A stretch of DNA of 64,000 nucleotides from Pseudomonas sp. S37 (GTDB taxonomy: Bacteria > Pseudomonadota > Gammaproteobacteria > Pseudomonadales > Pseudomonadaceae), in NCBI RefSeq assembly GCF_016658545.1, contig NZ_JACVZC010000002.1:62001-126000 (forward strand), given 5' to 3'. Of this stretch, positions 9,001 to 15,360 are shown one piece after another. The notes under the pieces were generated by a model. The model saw only the letters and a list, made by a program, of their open reading frames with translations, searched no databases and was not told the origin of the DNA. Position 1 is the first letter of the stretch, and each line of letters begins with the position of its first letter. The position numbers were made by a program, and so were the translations under genes.

Positions 9001-11820
9001 GCTGACGGCCAGGTCGGTAGGTGCGGCAGGCGCGGTGATGTCCGGGGCGGTGATTTGCGCGGGCAGCGAAGAGACGCCGCCGTCATCGATGGCGACCACG
9101 TCCAGCAGTTCGCCATTAGCCTGAGGTGGGTTCAGTTCGATGCTGAAGCTGCCGTCAGCGTTGGCGATGGCGCTGCCGATCAGGATGCCGTTGGCATCAT
9201 GCACTTCCACGCGGCTGCCGGCTGGCGCAGTACCGGTGAGGGTCGTGCCGTCAGCATCGATGGCCAGATTGCTTGGGCTATCAGGAGCTGTGGTCAGCGG
9301 TACGTCGTACTCGACGGCCACGGACGCGTTGCCGCTTGGGTCGGTCTGCACCAGGCTCAGTTGGTCGCCTGGTTGTGCGGCCGGGTCGAGGTCGATCAGG
9401 AAGGTGCCATTGGCACCCACCACACCAGTGCCGATCACATTGCCATCGGCATCACGTACTTCAACGGTGGCACCCGGTTCACCGCGGCCACTCAGGGCCA
9501 GGCCACCGGCGCCGACGAGAATGTTGCTCACGGCGTCAGGCGGGGTGATGTCTGGTGCATCGAACTGCAGCGGTGCCGAGGTATTGCCGGCCGCATCGAC
9601 CAGGCGCACGTCCAGCGCTTCGCCGTTGGCCTGGGCAGGGGACAAGGTCAGGCTGAAGCTGCCGTCTTCATTGACCACGCCAGAGCCGATCAGGTTACCG
9701 GCAGCGTCACGAACCTGCACGGTAGCGCCCGGTTCGCCGCGACCGGTGAAGGTCACGCCGTCTGCCAGGGCCAGGTCGGTGGGTTGAGCAGGCGGCAGCA
9801 AGTCGGCCGAGGTGACCGAACCTGGCTCCGACACGTTGCCGGCAGCGTCAGTCAGGGTCACTTGCAGGGTACTGCCGTCTTTTACAGCAGGGTCGAGGGT
9901 GACAGCAAAGGTGCCATCCGCGCCGACGGTGCCTGTGGCAATGATGTTGCCGGCGGCGTCACGCACCTGCACGGTGGTACCGGCCTCACCGCGGCCACTG
10001 AGCTGGCTGCCGGCCAGCCCGATCACCAGATCGACAGGGGCATCGGGTGGCGTGGTGTCACCACCATCGATATCCGGCGCAGTGACCGAACTGGCGGTAG
10101 AGGTATTGCCAGCGGCATCGGTTGCAGTGGCTTGCAACACCTCGCCGTCGACTTGTGGCGGGCTGAGTTCGATGGTGAAGACGCCGGTCGGGCCAACCAC
10201 GGCGGTACCCAGTTCGGTGCCGTCGGCTGCGACAATGCGCACGGTGCTGCCCGGCTCGGCACGGCCGGTAAGTACGGTACCGTCGGCGCTGACAGCCAGG
10301 TCGGTCGGTGCGGCAGGGGCGGTGATGTCCGGGGCTGTGATCTGGGCCGGCAGCGAGGAGACGCCGCTGTCGTCGATCGCGACCACGTCCAGCAACTCGC
10401 CGTTGGCCTGGGCCGGTTCGAGCTCGATGCTGAAGGTGCCGTCGGCATTGGCAATACCGCTACCGATCAAGGTGCCGTTGGCGTCATGCACTTCCACGCG
10501 GCTGCCGGCTGGCGCAGTACCGGTGAGGGTGGTGCCGTCAGCATCGATGGCCAGGTTGCTCGGGCTGTCCGGAGCGCTGGTCAGCGGCACATCGTATTCG
10601 GTCGCTGGCGAAATGTTGCCGCTCGGGTCGGTTTGCACCAGGCTCAGGTGCTCACCCGACTGCACGGCAGGGTCAAGGTCGATCAGGAAGGTGCCATTGG
10701 CACTCACCACGCCAGTGCCGATCACGTTGCCGTTGGCATCGCGCACTTCGACGGTAGCGCCCGGTTCGCCACGACCGCTCAGGGCTGTACCACCCGGGCC
10801 GACCAGGATATTGGTAACGGCATCGGGCGGGGTGATGTCCGGGGCCGTGAATTCCAGCGGCACCGAGCTGTTGCCGGCGGCATCCACCTGGCGGATATCC
10901 AGGTGCTCACCATTGGCCTGGGCCGGGGCAAGGGTAAGGCTGAAGCTGCCGTCGGCGTTGACCACGCCGCTGCCAATCAGGTTGCCGGCAGCATCGCGCA
11001 CTTGCACGGTAGCGCCCGGTTCGCCGCGACCGGTGAGGGTTGTACCGTTGGCCAGGGCCAGGTCGGTCGGTTGGTCAGGGGCGGTGGTGTCGGGGGTGTC
11101 GATGTCCGGTGCGGTGACAGTGCCAGGGGCCGAGACATTGCCGGCGCCATCGGTCAGGGTGACTTCAAGTTGTTCGCCGTTGACCTGCGGCGGGTTCAGC
11201 GTCACGTCGAAGCTGCCATCGGCCGCCACGGTGCCGCTGCCGATGATGTTTCCGGCGGCGTCACGGATATTCACTGTGGCGCCTGCTTCGCCGCGGCCGG
11301 TCAGGCGCAGGCCATCTGGCGACACCAGCAGGTCGATCGGCGTGGCCGGTGCGGTAGTGTCCGGGTCCGAGCCACCGCTGCTGCCGCCACTGCTGTTGTT
11401 GGCTGCCGCTGCCGCGCCACCGACGCCGAGCAGGCTGAGCCCGGCAATGGCCCAGGTCGGCATGGCGCTACCGGCGGTACCGATACCGGCAACCAGCTCA
11501 TCCAGCGAGGCCACGTCTTCGAAAGTGAAACCGGTGAACGCCGCTGCATCGTACTGGGCGTGCCACAGGGTGCCGTCTTCGCCGACGAAGACGATGTCGC
11601 TGCCGACCCCGGCCTGGTCCACGGCAAAGAAGTTGCCAACGGTGACTTTTTCACCGGACTTCAGGGTAATGATCAGGTCTTGCCCGCGCTGGGTGACCGT
11701 GGCCACTTGGTCGGGGGCCACCGGCATCTGCACGACGCCTGGGCCTTTCAGGTTGATATTGCCCCAGGCGCTCTGAGTGGCGACTTCGGATTGTTTATCG
11801 GCGACGACGATGTTTTCCAT
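1..11820 (-). CDS. lapF: Giant repetitive surface adhesin, LapF/BapA type (N-terminal part, runs off the left edge)
   Basis: The frame is open from an ATG at 11820 to the window edge: 3,940 codons with no stop seen, C-terminus missing. Residues 1 to about 125 form a non-repetitive N-terminal domain beginning MENIVVADKQ, like the prefix domain of BapA-type type I-secreted adhesins, and there is no cleavable signal peptide. A short Ala/Asn/Ser/Gly linker (about 125-157) follows. The rest is tandem Ig-like domains of about 86 residues with recurring GRGEPG-TV, DGSF-V-L-P and NGE-L motifs. LapF is a P. putida biofilm cell-cell adhesin exported by a type I system. The neighbouring regulator, flavohaemoglobin and cyo genes fit the LapF locus I recall from strain KT2440. 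A GGGAG ribosome-binding site precedes the ATG. The secretion signal and any calcium-binding C-terminal repeats would lie outside the window. The lapF name is an inference from context and architecture. Confidence 0.8.
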   Translation of the reverse strand, partial: MENIVVADKQSEVATQSAWGNINLKGPGVVQMPVAPDQVATVTQRGQDLIITLKSGEKVTVGNFFAVDQAGVGSDIVFVGEDGTLWHAQYDAAAFTGFTFEDVASLDELVAGIGTAGSAMPTWAIAGLSLLGVGGAAAAANNSSGGSSGGSDPDTTAPATPIDLLVSPDGLRLTGRGEAGATVNIRDAAGNIIGSGTVAADGSFDVTLNPPQVNGEQLEVTLTDGAGNVSAPGTVTAPDIDTPDTTAPDQPTDLALANGTTLTGRGEPGATVQVRDAAGNLIGSGVVNADGSFSLTLAPAQANGEHLDIRQVDAAGNSSVPLEFTAPDITPPDAVTNILVGPGGTALSGRGEPGATVEVRDANGNVIGTGVVSANGTFLIDLDPAVQSGEHLSLVQTDPSGNISPATEYDVPLTSAPDSPSNLAIDADGTTLTGTAPAGSRVEVHDANGTLIGSGIANADGTFSIELEPAQANGELLDVVAIDDSGVSSLPAQITAPDITAPAAPTDLAVSADGTVLTGRAEPGSTVRIVAADGTELGTAVVGPTGVFTIELSPPQVDGEVLQATATDAAGNTSTASSVTAPDIDGGDTTPPDAPVDLVIGLAGSQLSGRGEAGTTVQVRDAAGNIIATGTVGADGTFAVTLDPAVKDGSTLQVTLTDAAGNVSEPGSVTSADLLPPAQPTDLALADGVTFTGRGEPGATVQVRDAAGNLIGSGVVNEDGSFSLTLSPAQANGEALDVRLVDAAGNTSAPLQFDAPDITPPDAVSNILVGAGGLALSGRGEPGATVEVRDADGNVIGTGVVGANGTFLIDLDPAAQPGDQLSLVQTDPSGNASVAVEYDVPLTTAPDSPSNLAIDADGTTLTGTAPAGSRVEVHDANGILIGSAIANADGSFSIELNPPQANGELLDVVAIDDGGVSSLPAQITAPDITAPAAPTDLAVSADGTVLTGRAEPGSTVRIVGADGTELGTAVVGATGVFSITLNPPQVDGEVLQATASDAAGNTSTASSVTAPDIDGGDTTPPDAPVDLVIGLAGSQLSGRGEAGTTVQVRDAAGNIIATGTVGADGTFAVTLDPAVKDGSTLQVTLTDAAGNVSQPGSVASTDLLPPAQPTELALADGVTFTGRGEPGATVQVRDAAGTLIGTGIVGADGLFSLTLSPAQANGEALDVRLIDAAGNTSAPLQFDAPDITPPDAVSNIVVGAGGLALSGRGEPGATVEVRDADGNVIGTGVVGANGTFLIDLDPAAQPGDQLSLVQTDPSGNASVAVEYDVPLTTAPDSPSNLAIDADGTTLTGTAPAGSRVEVHDANGTLIGSAIANADGSFSIELNPAQANGELLDVVAIDDGGVSSLPAQITAPDITAPAAPTDLAVSADGTVLTGRAEPGSTVRIVGADGTELGTAIVGATGVFSITLNPPQVDGEVLQATASDAAGNTSTASSVTAPDIDGGDTTPPLAPTDLVIGLAGSQLSGRGEAGTTVQVRDAAGNIIATGTVGADGTFAVTLDPAVKDGSTLQVTLTDAAGNVSEPGSVTSADLLPPAQPTDLALADGVTFTGRGEPGATVQVRDAAGNLIGSGVVNEDGSFSLTLSPAQANGEALDVRLVDAAGNTSAPLQFDAPDITPPDAVSNIVVGAGGLALSGRGEPGATVEVRDANGNVIGTGVVGANGTFLIDLDPAAQPGDQLSLVQTDPSGNASVAVEYDVPLTTAPDSPSNLAIDADGTTLTGTAPAGSRVEVHDANGTLIGSAIANADGSFSIELNPAQANGELLDVVAIDDGGISSLPAQITAPDITAPAAPTDLAVSADGTVLTGRAEPGSTVRIVGADGTELGTAVVGATGVFSITLNPPQVDGEVLQATASDAAGNTSTASSVTAPDIDGGDTTPPDAPVDLVIGLAGSQLSGRGEAGTTVQVRDAAGNIIATGTVGADGTFAVTLDPAVKDGSTLQVTLTDAAGNVSQPGSVTSADLLPPEQPTELALADGVTFTGRGEPGATVQVRDAAGNLIGTGIVGADGLFSLTLSPAQANGEALDVRLVDAAGNTSAPLQFDAPDITPPDAVSNIVVGAGGLALSGRGEPGATVEVRDADGNVIGTGVVGANGTFLIDLDPAAQPGDQLSLVQTDPSGNASVAVEYDVPLTTAPDSPSNLAIDADGTTLTGTAPAGSRVEVHDTNGVLIGSAIANADGSFSIELNPPQANGELLDVVAIDDGGVSSLPAQITAPDITAPAAPSELAVSADGSVITGRAEPGSTVRIVAADGTELGTAVVGPTGVFSIALAPPQVDGEVLQATATDAAGNTSPTSVVTAPDIDGVDTTPPAAPTDLVIGLAGQQLSGRGEPGTTVQVRDAAGNVLATGTVAADGSFAISLDPAVNDGSTLQVTLTDAAGNVSPPGSVTSPDLLPPAQPTDLALADGVTFTGRGEPGATVQVRDAAGTVIGTGVVNEDGTFSLTLSPAQANGEALDVRVVDAAGNTSAPLQFDAPDITPPDAVSNIVVGAGGLALSGRGEPGATVEVRDADGNVIGTGVVGANGTFLIDLDPAAQPGDQLSLVQTDPSGNASVALEYDVPLTTAPDSPSNLLIDADGTTLTGTAPAGSRVEVHDANGTLIGSAIANADGSFSIELNPAQANGELLDVVAIDDGGVSSLPAQITAPDITAPAAPIDLAVSADGTVLTGRAEPGSTVRIVGADGTELGTAVVGATGVFSITLNPPQVDGEVLQATASDAAGNTSTASSVTAPDIDGGDTTPPEAPTNLVIGLAGSQLSGRGEVGSTVQVRDAAGNIIASGTVGADGTFAVTLDPAVKDGSTLQVTLTDAAGNVSQPGSVASPDLLPPAQPSELALADGVTFSGRGEPGATVQVRNAAGTLIGSGLVGADGLFSITLAPAQANGEALDVRLVDAAGNSSAPLQFNAPDITPPDAVSDILVGAGGTTLSGHGEAGASVEVRDADGNLLGRGVVTANGTFLITLDPAVQPGDQLTLLQVDPSGNASVAVEYDVPLTTAPVSPSGLTIDADGTTLTGTAPAGSRVEVHDASGALIGSATANADGSFSIELNPAQANGELLNVVAIDADGVSSTPTQITAPDITAPAAPSELAVSADGSVITGRAEPGSTVRIVAADGSELGTAVVGPTGVFSIDLNPPQVDGEVLQATATDAAGNTSPTSAVTAPDLDGVDTTPPTAPTDLVIGLAGSQLSGRGEPGANVEVRDAAGNVLATGTVGADGSFAITLDPAVNDGSALQVTLTDAAGNVSQPGSVTSPDLQPPAQPTDLVLLNGVTFNGRGEPGASVQVRDAAGTVIGTAIVGADGLFSLSLSPAQANGEALDVRLVDAAGNTSAPLEFTAPDITPPTAVSNIVVGADGLALSGRGEAGATVEVRDANGTVIGTGVVAANGTFLIDLDPAVQPGEQLSLVQTDPSGNASEALQFEVPATTAPASPSDLVVAEDGSSISGTAPAGTRVEVHDANGTLIGSVVTGADGSFTVTLDPAQANGELLDVVAIDGNGTSSLPVQVTAPDITPPVAPSELVISADGSVVTGRAEAGSTVRVLAADGTTVLGTVVVGATGSFSITLDPPQVNGEVLQVTATDAAGNASTAGSVTAPDIDGGDTTPPEAPTGLLVGQAGSQLSGRGEAGATVQVRDGAGNVIANGTVNPDGTFTLTLNPAVNDGSTLQVTLTDAAGNVSQPGSVTTPDLQAPTQPTELALADGVTFSGRGEPGATVQVRDATGTVIGSGLVGADGLFSITLAPAQANGEALDIRVVDAAGNSSAPLEFTAPDITPPTAVSNIVVGADGLALSGRGEAGATVEVRDANDTVIGTGVVAANGTFLIDLDPAVQPGEQLSLVQTDPSGNASEALQFEVPATTAPASPSDLVVAEDGSSISGTAPAGTRVEVHDANGTLVGSVVAGADGSFTVTLDPAQANGELLDVVAIDGNGVSSLPVQVAAPDITPPVAPSE
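23..11350 (-). repeat. Nested tandem repeats inside the adhesin: about 258-bp Ig-like units in a 1,287-bp super-repeat
   Basis: The anchor GTGATGTC (plus strand) that opens the first unit of each super-repeat occurs at 23, 1313, 2600, 3887, 5174, 6461, 7748, 9035 and 10322. Spacing is 1,290 once and then exactly 1,287 bp seven times. Each 1,287-bp block (429 codons) holds five non-identical Ig-like units of about 245-275 bp. Blocks starting at 3887-9035 look nearly identical to the eye, while the N-terminal units above about 10.6 kb are more divergent. Every spacing is a multiple of three, so the array can gain or lose blocks in frame. Confidence 0.95.
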
Positions 11821-12010
11821 GGATGCTCCCTGCTGGTATCCAGAATCCCCGCCCGAACAGTTCGGGCCACAACCGCCGTAACAGAGCCCTTGCAGGGGTG
11901 TTTCGCGCAGTCTCGACCAGGCAGTCGAGAATTGGGTGGTTAGGGAGATATAGCAGCCAGGCGGGAAGCAACCAGATGGCTTTCTGGGTTAATCCTTTTG
12001 TAGGTAGACC
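11821..12010 (-). promoter_or_regulatory. Promoter and leader region of the adhesin gene
   Basis: Read on the minus strand, a TATATC hexamer in the context GCTATATC (11952-11947) could be a -10 element, and it resembles the CTATA-type -10 used by RpoS. No convincing -35 is visible. Two perfect inverted repeats follow in the presumed leader: TCTCGAC/GTCGAGA (11911-11930, 6-nt loop) and GCCCGAAC/GTTCGGGC (11851-11867, 1-nt spacer). They could be operators or RNA hairpins. The ribosome-binding site GGGAG lies just upstream of the ATG. Promoter assignment is inference. Confidence 0.4.
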
Positions 12011-13567
12011 TCAGCGAAGCCCCAGCCGGCGGGCCAAACGGCTCAGATTTGCACGGTCCAGACCCAGCTCTCGCGCCGCTGCCGCCCAGTTGTCCTGATG
12101 CCGTTGCAGGCAGGCTTCGATCACCTGGCGCTGGTAGATATCGACGGCTTCGCGCAGGCCACCCTCGGGCAGCTTGGCCACCGGTGGCGGGGCTATGGGG
12201 GAGGGCAGGGCGCCGGTGCCTGGCGACGACACGCGCAGGTCCAGGTCGATGGCTTCCAGGGTGAGGATACGTGGCCGGTCGGGGTGCTGGCCCAGCGCCT
12301 TGAGCGCCGAGCGGCCGATCAGGTGTTCCAGTTCGCGCACGTTGCCCGGCCAGTCATAGGCCAACAGTGCGGCCTGGGCTTCACTGCTCAGGCGCAGGCT
12401 GTTCAGGCCCAGGCGCGAACGGTTCTGTTCGAGGAAGTAGCCAGCCAATAGCAGCACGTCGCGCCCACGTTCGCGCAACGGCGGTACATGCAGCGGGTAC
12501 ACGCTGAGGCGGTGATAAAAGTCGGCGCGGAAGTTGCCGTTGCGCACCTCTGCTGCCAGGTCACGGTTGGTGGCGGCGATCAGGCGCACGTCCACGCGGT
12601 GCTCACGGTCCGAACCCAGGCGCTGCAACTGGCCGCTCTGCAGCACGCGCAACAGCTTGGCCTGCACCGTCAGTGGCAGCTCGCCGACTTCGTCGAGGAA
12701 CAGCGTGCCGCCGTTGGCCAACTCGAACTTGCCACGGCGTTCGCCATGCGCGCCGGTGAAGGCCCCGCGCACATGGCCGAACAGTTCGCTTTCCACCAGG
12801 GTATCGGGCAGGGCGGCGCAGTTGAGGCTGACCAGCGGCTTGTCGGCACGGCTGCTGGCCTGGTGCAGGGCCTGGGCTACCAGCTCCTTGCCGACACCGG
12901 TTTCGCCGGTGATCAGCACGGTCAGGTCACTGCCGCCGACCAGGCGGATTTCTTCCACCAGGCGTTTGTGCGCAGGGCTCTGACCAATCAGCTCTTTGTC
13001 CTGGCCGCTGGCCTGGCGGTAGATCTCGGCCCGGTGGTGTTCGTCTTCGGCGCGCAGGGCCAGGTGCTCGATGCGCTCGGCCACGGTCACGGTCGCGGCG
13101 GCCAGGCTGGCAAACGCCTGCAGGGCATCCAGCTCCATGCTCTGGAATTGCCCGGGGGTGAGGGCGTCGAGGGTGACCAGGCCCCAGGGGCGCTCATCGA
13201 CCATCAGCGGGCAGCCCATGCAGTCATGCACTTCCAGGTCGGCATCCGGAGCGTTGACCAGGCCATCGTATGGGTCGGGCAATTCGGAGTCGCTGGCGAA
13301 ACGGGTGGGCTCCGGGCGGCTGAGCAGAATCTGGAAGCGCGGGTGTTCGCTGACCCGGAAGCGCCGGCCGAGGGTATCGGGGCTCAGGCCATCCACAGCC
13401 AGCGGCACCAGCCATTCACCGTCCAGGCGCAACAGCGCGGCGGCGTCGCACGGCAGCAAGCCCCGCATGGCCTGCAACAGGCGGCGGTAGCGTTCCTGAT
13501 CAGGCAAATCGCGGGACAGGTCGCTAACCAGCGGTAGCAAGGTGGTGAGCAGCGGCTTTGTGGTCAT
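12011..13567 (-). CDS. norR: NO-responsive sigma54-dependent activator (NorR/FhpR family)
   Basis: 518 residues with the three-part NorR layout. An N-terminal GAF-type sensor (about 25-170) contains Cys116 in a HDCMGCPL stretch. The AAA+ domain (about 190-430) has Walker A GETGVGKE (221-228), the sigma54-contact loop GAFTGA (268-273) and Walker B GTLFLDE (about 287-293). The Fis-type helix-turn-helix occupies the last 45 residues. In this family the GAF domain senses nitric oxide through a non-haem iron and releases the ATPase to activate sigma54 promoters. It is divergent from the flavohaemoglobin gene, and two GT-N7-AC sites lie in the gap, so the target is almost certainly that gene. Pseudomonas orthologues are also called FhpR. 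Confidence 0.92.
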   Translation of the reverse strand: MTTKPLLTTLLPLVSDLSRDLPDQERYRRLLQAMRGLLPCDAAALLRLDGEWLVPLAVDGLSPDTLGRRFRVSEHPRFQILLSRPEPTRFASDSELPDPYDGLVNAPDADLEVHDCMGCPLMVDERPWGLVTLDALTPGQFQSMELDALQAFASLAAATVTVAERIEHLALRAEDEHHRAEIYRQASGQDKELIGQSPAHKRLVEEIRLVGGSDLTVLITGETGVGKELVAQALHQASSRADKPLVSLNCAALPDTLVESELFGHVRGAFTGAHGERRGKFELANGGTLFLDEVGELPLTVQAKLLRVLQSGQLQRLGSDREHRVDVRLIAATNRDLAAEVRNGNFRADFYHRLSVYPLHVPPLRERGRDVLLLAGYFLEQNRSRLGLNSLRLSSEAQAALLAYDWPGNVRELEHLIGRSALKALGQHPDRPRILTLEAIDLDLRVSSPGTGALPSPIAPPPVAKLPEGGLREAVDIYQRQVIEACLQRHQDNWAAAARELGLDRANLSRLARRLGLR

Positions 13568-13581
13568 ATGGACTCCTGTAA

Positions 13582-13618
13582 GTCGATTTGACTATACGCC
13601 GGGGTAGGTCGTTTTGAC
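13582..13618 (+). promoter_or_regulatory. Pair of NorR-type enhancer sites
   Basis: Two near-identical 11-mers, GTCGATTTGAC (13582-13592) and GTCGTTTTGAC (13608-13618), both fit the NorR core GT-N7-AC and are spaced 26 bp start to start. They lie upstream of the sigma54-like element and between the divergent regulator and hmp genes. A third site at the same 26-bp step is not seen; a palindrome TGACCTGGGTCA overlaps the nearby region instead. Confidence 0.7.
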
Positions 13619-13658
13619 ATGACCTGGGTCAACCCCCTGATTTTGCTGGCGATAAAAG

Positions 13659-13675
13659 TTGGCACGATTGCTGTA
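13659..13675 (+). promoter_or_regulatory. Candidate sigma54 promoter of the flavohaemoglobin gene
   Basis: TTGGCACG at 13659-13666 matches the -24 element of sigma54 promoters well. The -12 position (CTGTA, 13671-13675) is off consensus, with GT in place of GC. It sits about 45 bp upstream of the hmp ATG and downstream of the two enhancer-like sites, the expected arrangement. Confidence 0.5.
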
Positions 13676-13721
13676 ATAGCCAGGGCAGTCATTTGAAGCC
13701 ACAGGCTCAGGAGTTGTTGCA

Positions 13722-14900
13722 ATGCTCAATGCCGAACAACGTGCAATCATCAAGGCCACTGTCCCCCTGCTGGAAAGCGGCGGCGAAGCGCTGACCACCC
13801 ACTTCTACAAGATGATGCTCAGCGAGTACCCAGAAGTACGCCCACTGTTCAACCAGGCCCACCAGGCCAGCGGCGACCAGCCACGTGCCCTGGCCAACGG
13901 CGTGTTGATGTATGCCCGCCACATCGACCAGCTGGAGCAGTTGGGCGGCTTGGTCGGGCAGATTATCAACAAGCACGTTGCCCTGCAGATTCTGCCAGAG
14001 CACTACCCGATCGTTGGCACCTGCCTGCTGCGCGCCATCGAGGAAGTGCTGGGCAAGGAAATCGCCACCCCTGCGGTCATCGAGGCCTGGGGGGCGGCCT
14101 ATGGTCAGCTGGCCGACATCCTGATCGGTGCTGAAGAAGGTTTGTATAAACAGAAGGAAGAGGCCGAGGGTGGCTGGCGCGGGACGCGCGAGTTCCGGCT
14201 GGTGCGCCGCGAGCAGGAAAGCAGCGAAATCGTTTCGTTCTACTTTGCCCCGGTCGATGGCAAGCCGGTACTCAAGGCCGAGCCTGGCCAGTACATCGGC
14301 CTGAAGCTGGACATCGACGGTGCCGAGCAGCGCCGCAACTATTCGCTGTCGGCATTGTGCGACGGCAAGGAATACCGCATCAGCGTCAAGCGTGAAGAGG
14401 GCGGCAAGGTCTCGAACTACCTGCATGATGAACTGGTGGTGGGTGATACCCTGGAACTGTTCCCGCCAGCGGGTGACTTTACCCTGGCGGGCAGTGACAA
14501 GCCGCTGGTGCTGATCAGTGGTGGCGTGGGCATTACCCCGACCCTGGCGATGCTGCAGGCAGCACTGCAAACCCGGCGCGAGGTGCATTTCATTCACTGC
14601 GCGCGTAATGGTGCTGTGCATGCCTTCCGCGACTGGATCGATGGTTTGGCGGCGCGTCATCCGCAACTCAAGCGCTTTTATTGCTATGCCGAGCCGGAAG
14701 GTGGCGCTGCGGCCGATGCCGTGGGCCTGCTGAGCGAAGACCTGCTGGCCGAGTGGCTGCCGCGTGAGCGGGATGTGGATGCTTACTTCCTTGGGCCGAA
14801 GGGGTTCATGGCGGCGGTCAAGCGCCAGCTGAAGGGCCTGGGTGTGCCGGAGCAGCAGAGCCGTTACGAGTTCTTCGGGCCGGCGGCTGCCTTGGAGTGA
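13722..14900 (+). CDS. hmp: Flavohaemoglobin, nitric oxide dioxygenase
   Basis: 392 residues, the usual length. The globin domain (1 to about 138) has Tyr29 in HFYKMM and proximal haem ligand His85 in NKHVALQI. A ferredoxin-NADP reductase-type domain follows, with the FAD motif RRNYSLS and the NAD-binding GGVGITPTLAML segment. The enzyme converts NO plus O2 to nitrate using NAD(P)H in the cytoplasm. It is divergent from the NorR-type activator and behind a sigma54-like promoter, so NO-induced expression is expected. An inverted REP pair follows directly. Pseudomonas orthologues are often named fhp. Confidence 0.95.
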   Translation: MLNAEQRAIIKATVPLLESGGEALTTHFYKMMLSEYPEVRPLFNQAHQASGDQPRALANGVLMYARHIDQLEQLGGLVGQIINKHVALQILPEHYPIVGTCLLRAIEEVLGKEIATPAVIEAWGAAYGQLADILIGAEEGLYKQKEEAEGGWRGTREFRLVRREQESSEIVSFYFAPVDGKPVLKAEPGQYIGLKLDIDGAEQRRNYSLSALCDGKEYRISVKREEGGKVSNYLHDELVVGDTLELFPPAGDFTLAGSDKPLVLISGGVGITPTLAMLQAALQTRREVHFIHCARNGAVHAFRDWIDGLAARHPQLKRFYCYAEPEGGAAADAVGLLSEDLLAEWLPRERDVDAYFLGPKGFMAAVKRQLKGLGVPEQQSRYEFFGPAAALE

Positions 14901-14909
14901 TGTAGCGCC

Positions 14910-15015
14910 TGTACTGGCCTCTTCGCGGGTAAACCCGCTCCCACAGGGACCGCACCACATTCAAAACCGGTGCAATACCTGTGGGAGCGGGTTTACCCGC
15001 GAAGAGGCCGGTACA
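14910..15015. repeat. Inverted REP pair (family 1: GCGGGTAAACCCGC core)
   Basis: Two REP units of about 37 bp in opposite orientation, TGTAC-GGCCTCTTCGCGGG... and its complement ending GGTACA, flank a unique spacer of about 30 bp. RNA across this could fold into one long hairpin at the 3' end of hmp. Confidence 0.9.
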
Positions 15016-15360
15016 AGCATAAGCAATCATCTCACCCACTGGGCCGCAGCACACCTTCCTGCCTATATATAAAGAAGGGACGAAAGCACCTGCGCAGCTT
15101 TCATCGTTAATCCTCCTTTAATCACGGTATCCTTCACTCCCGGGTGTCGAGGGGCTTGCCCCTGCGCGGCAGCCGGGCAGCCGCTTTTTTGCCGCCCGGC
15201 GTTGAACCGACGTCGTTGCGGCCGGTCTCAGCCACACCGGATAGCCCAGCGCAGCGCTATCTCGCCGCTTCCTCGGCACACTCACTGGCCTTGCCCCAAC
15301 GTGTAGACTTGCGCCAAGGCAGGCGGACCACGCTGCCACTATCCATCGAAGGAACCGGTA
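15016..15360. other. Gap between hmp and dsbB, no gene recognised
   Basis: About 345 bp. It contains a GGGGC-TT-GCCCC hairpin near 15154 and a GCCGGGC...GCCCGGC stem around a T-run (about 15170-15205). It should also hold the dsbB promoter, which I cannot place. A GAAGGAA ribosome-binding site lies just before the dsbB ATG. No convincing coding frame. Confidence 0.5.

Noticed and set aside
1..11350. The regular repeat array as a CRISPR
   Set aside because: The period is about 258 or 1,287 bp, with no short palindromic repeat and no unique spacers, and it is in frame with a protein.
4714..11943. A 2,409-codon open frame on the plus strand, and several other long plus-strand frames from 43 to 11776
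   Set aside because: They are antisense to the adhesin repeats. Their open state follows from the repeat's biased codons, and the minus frame has a proper start, a ribosome-binding site and Ig-like motifs.
12488..13537. 349-codon plus-strand frame opposite the NorR-type regulator
   Set aside because: Antisense shadow; the minus strand has intact Walker, GAFTGA and helix-turn-helix motifs.
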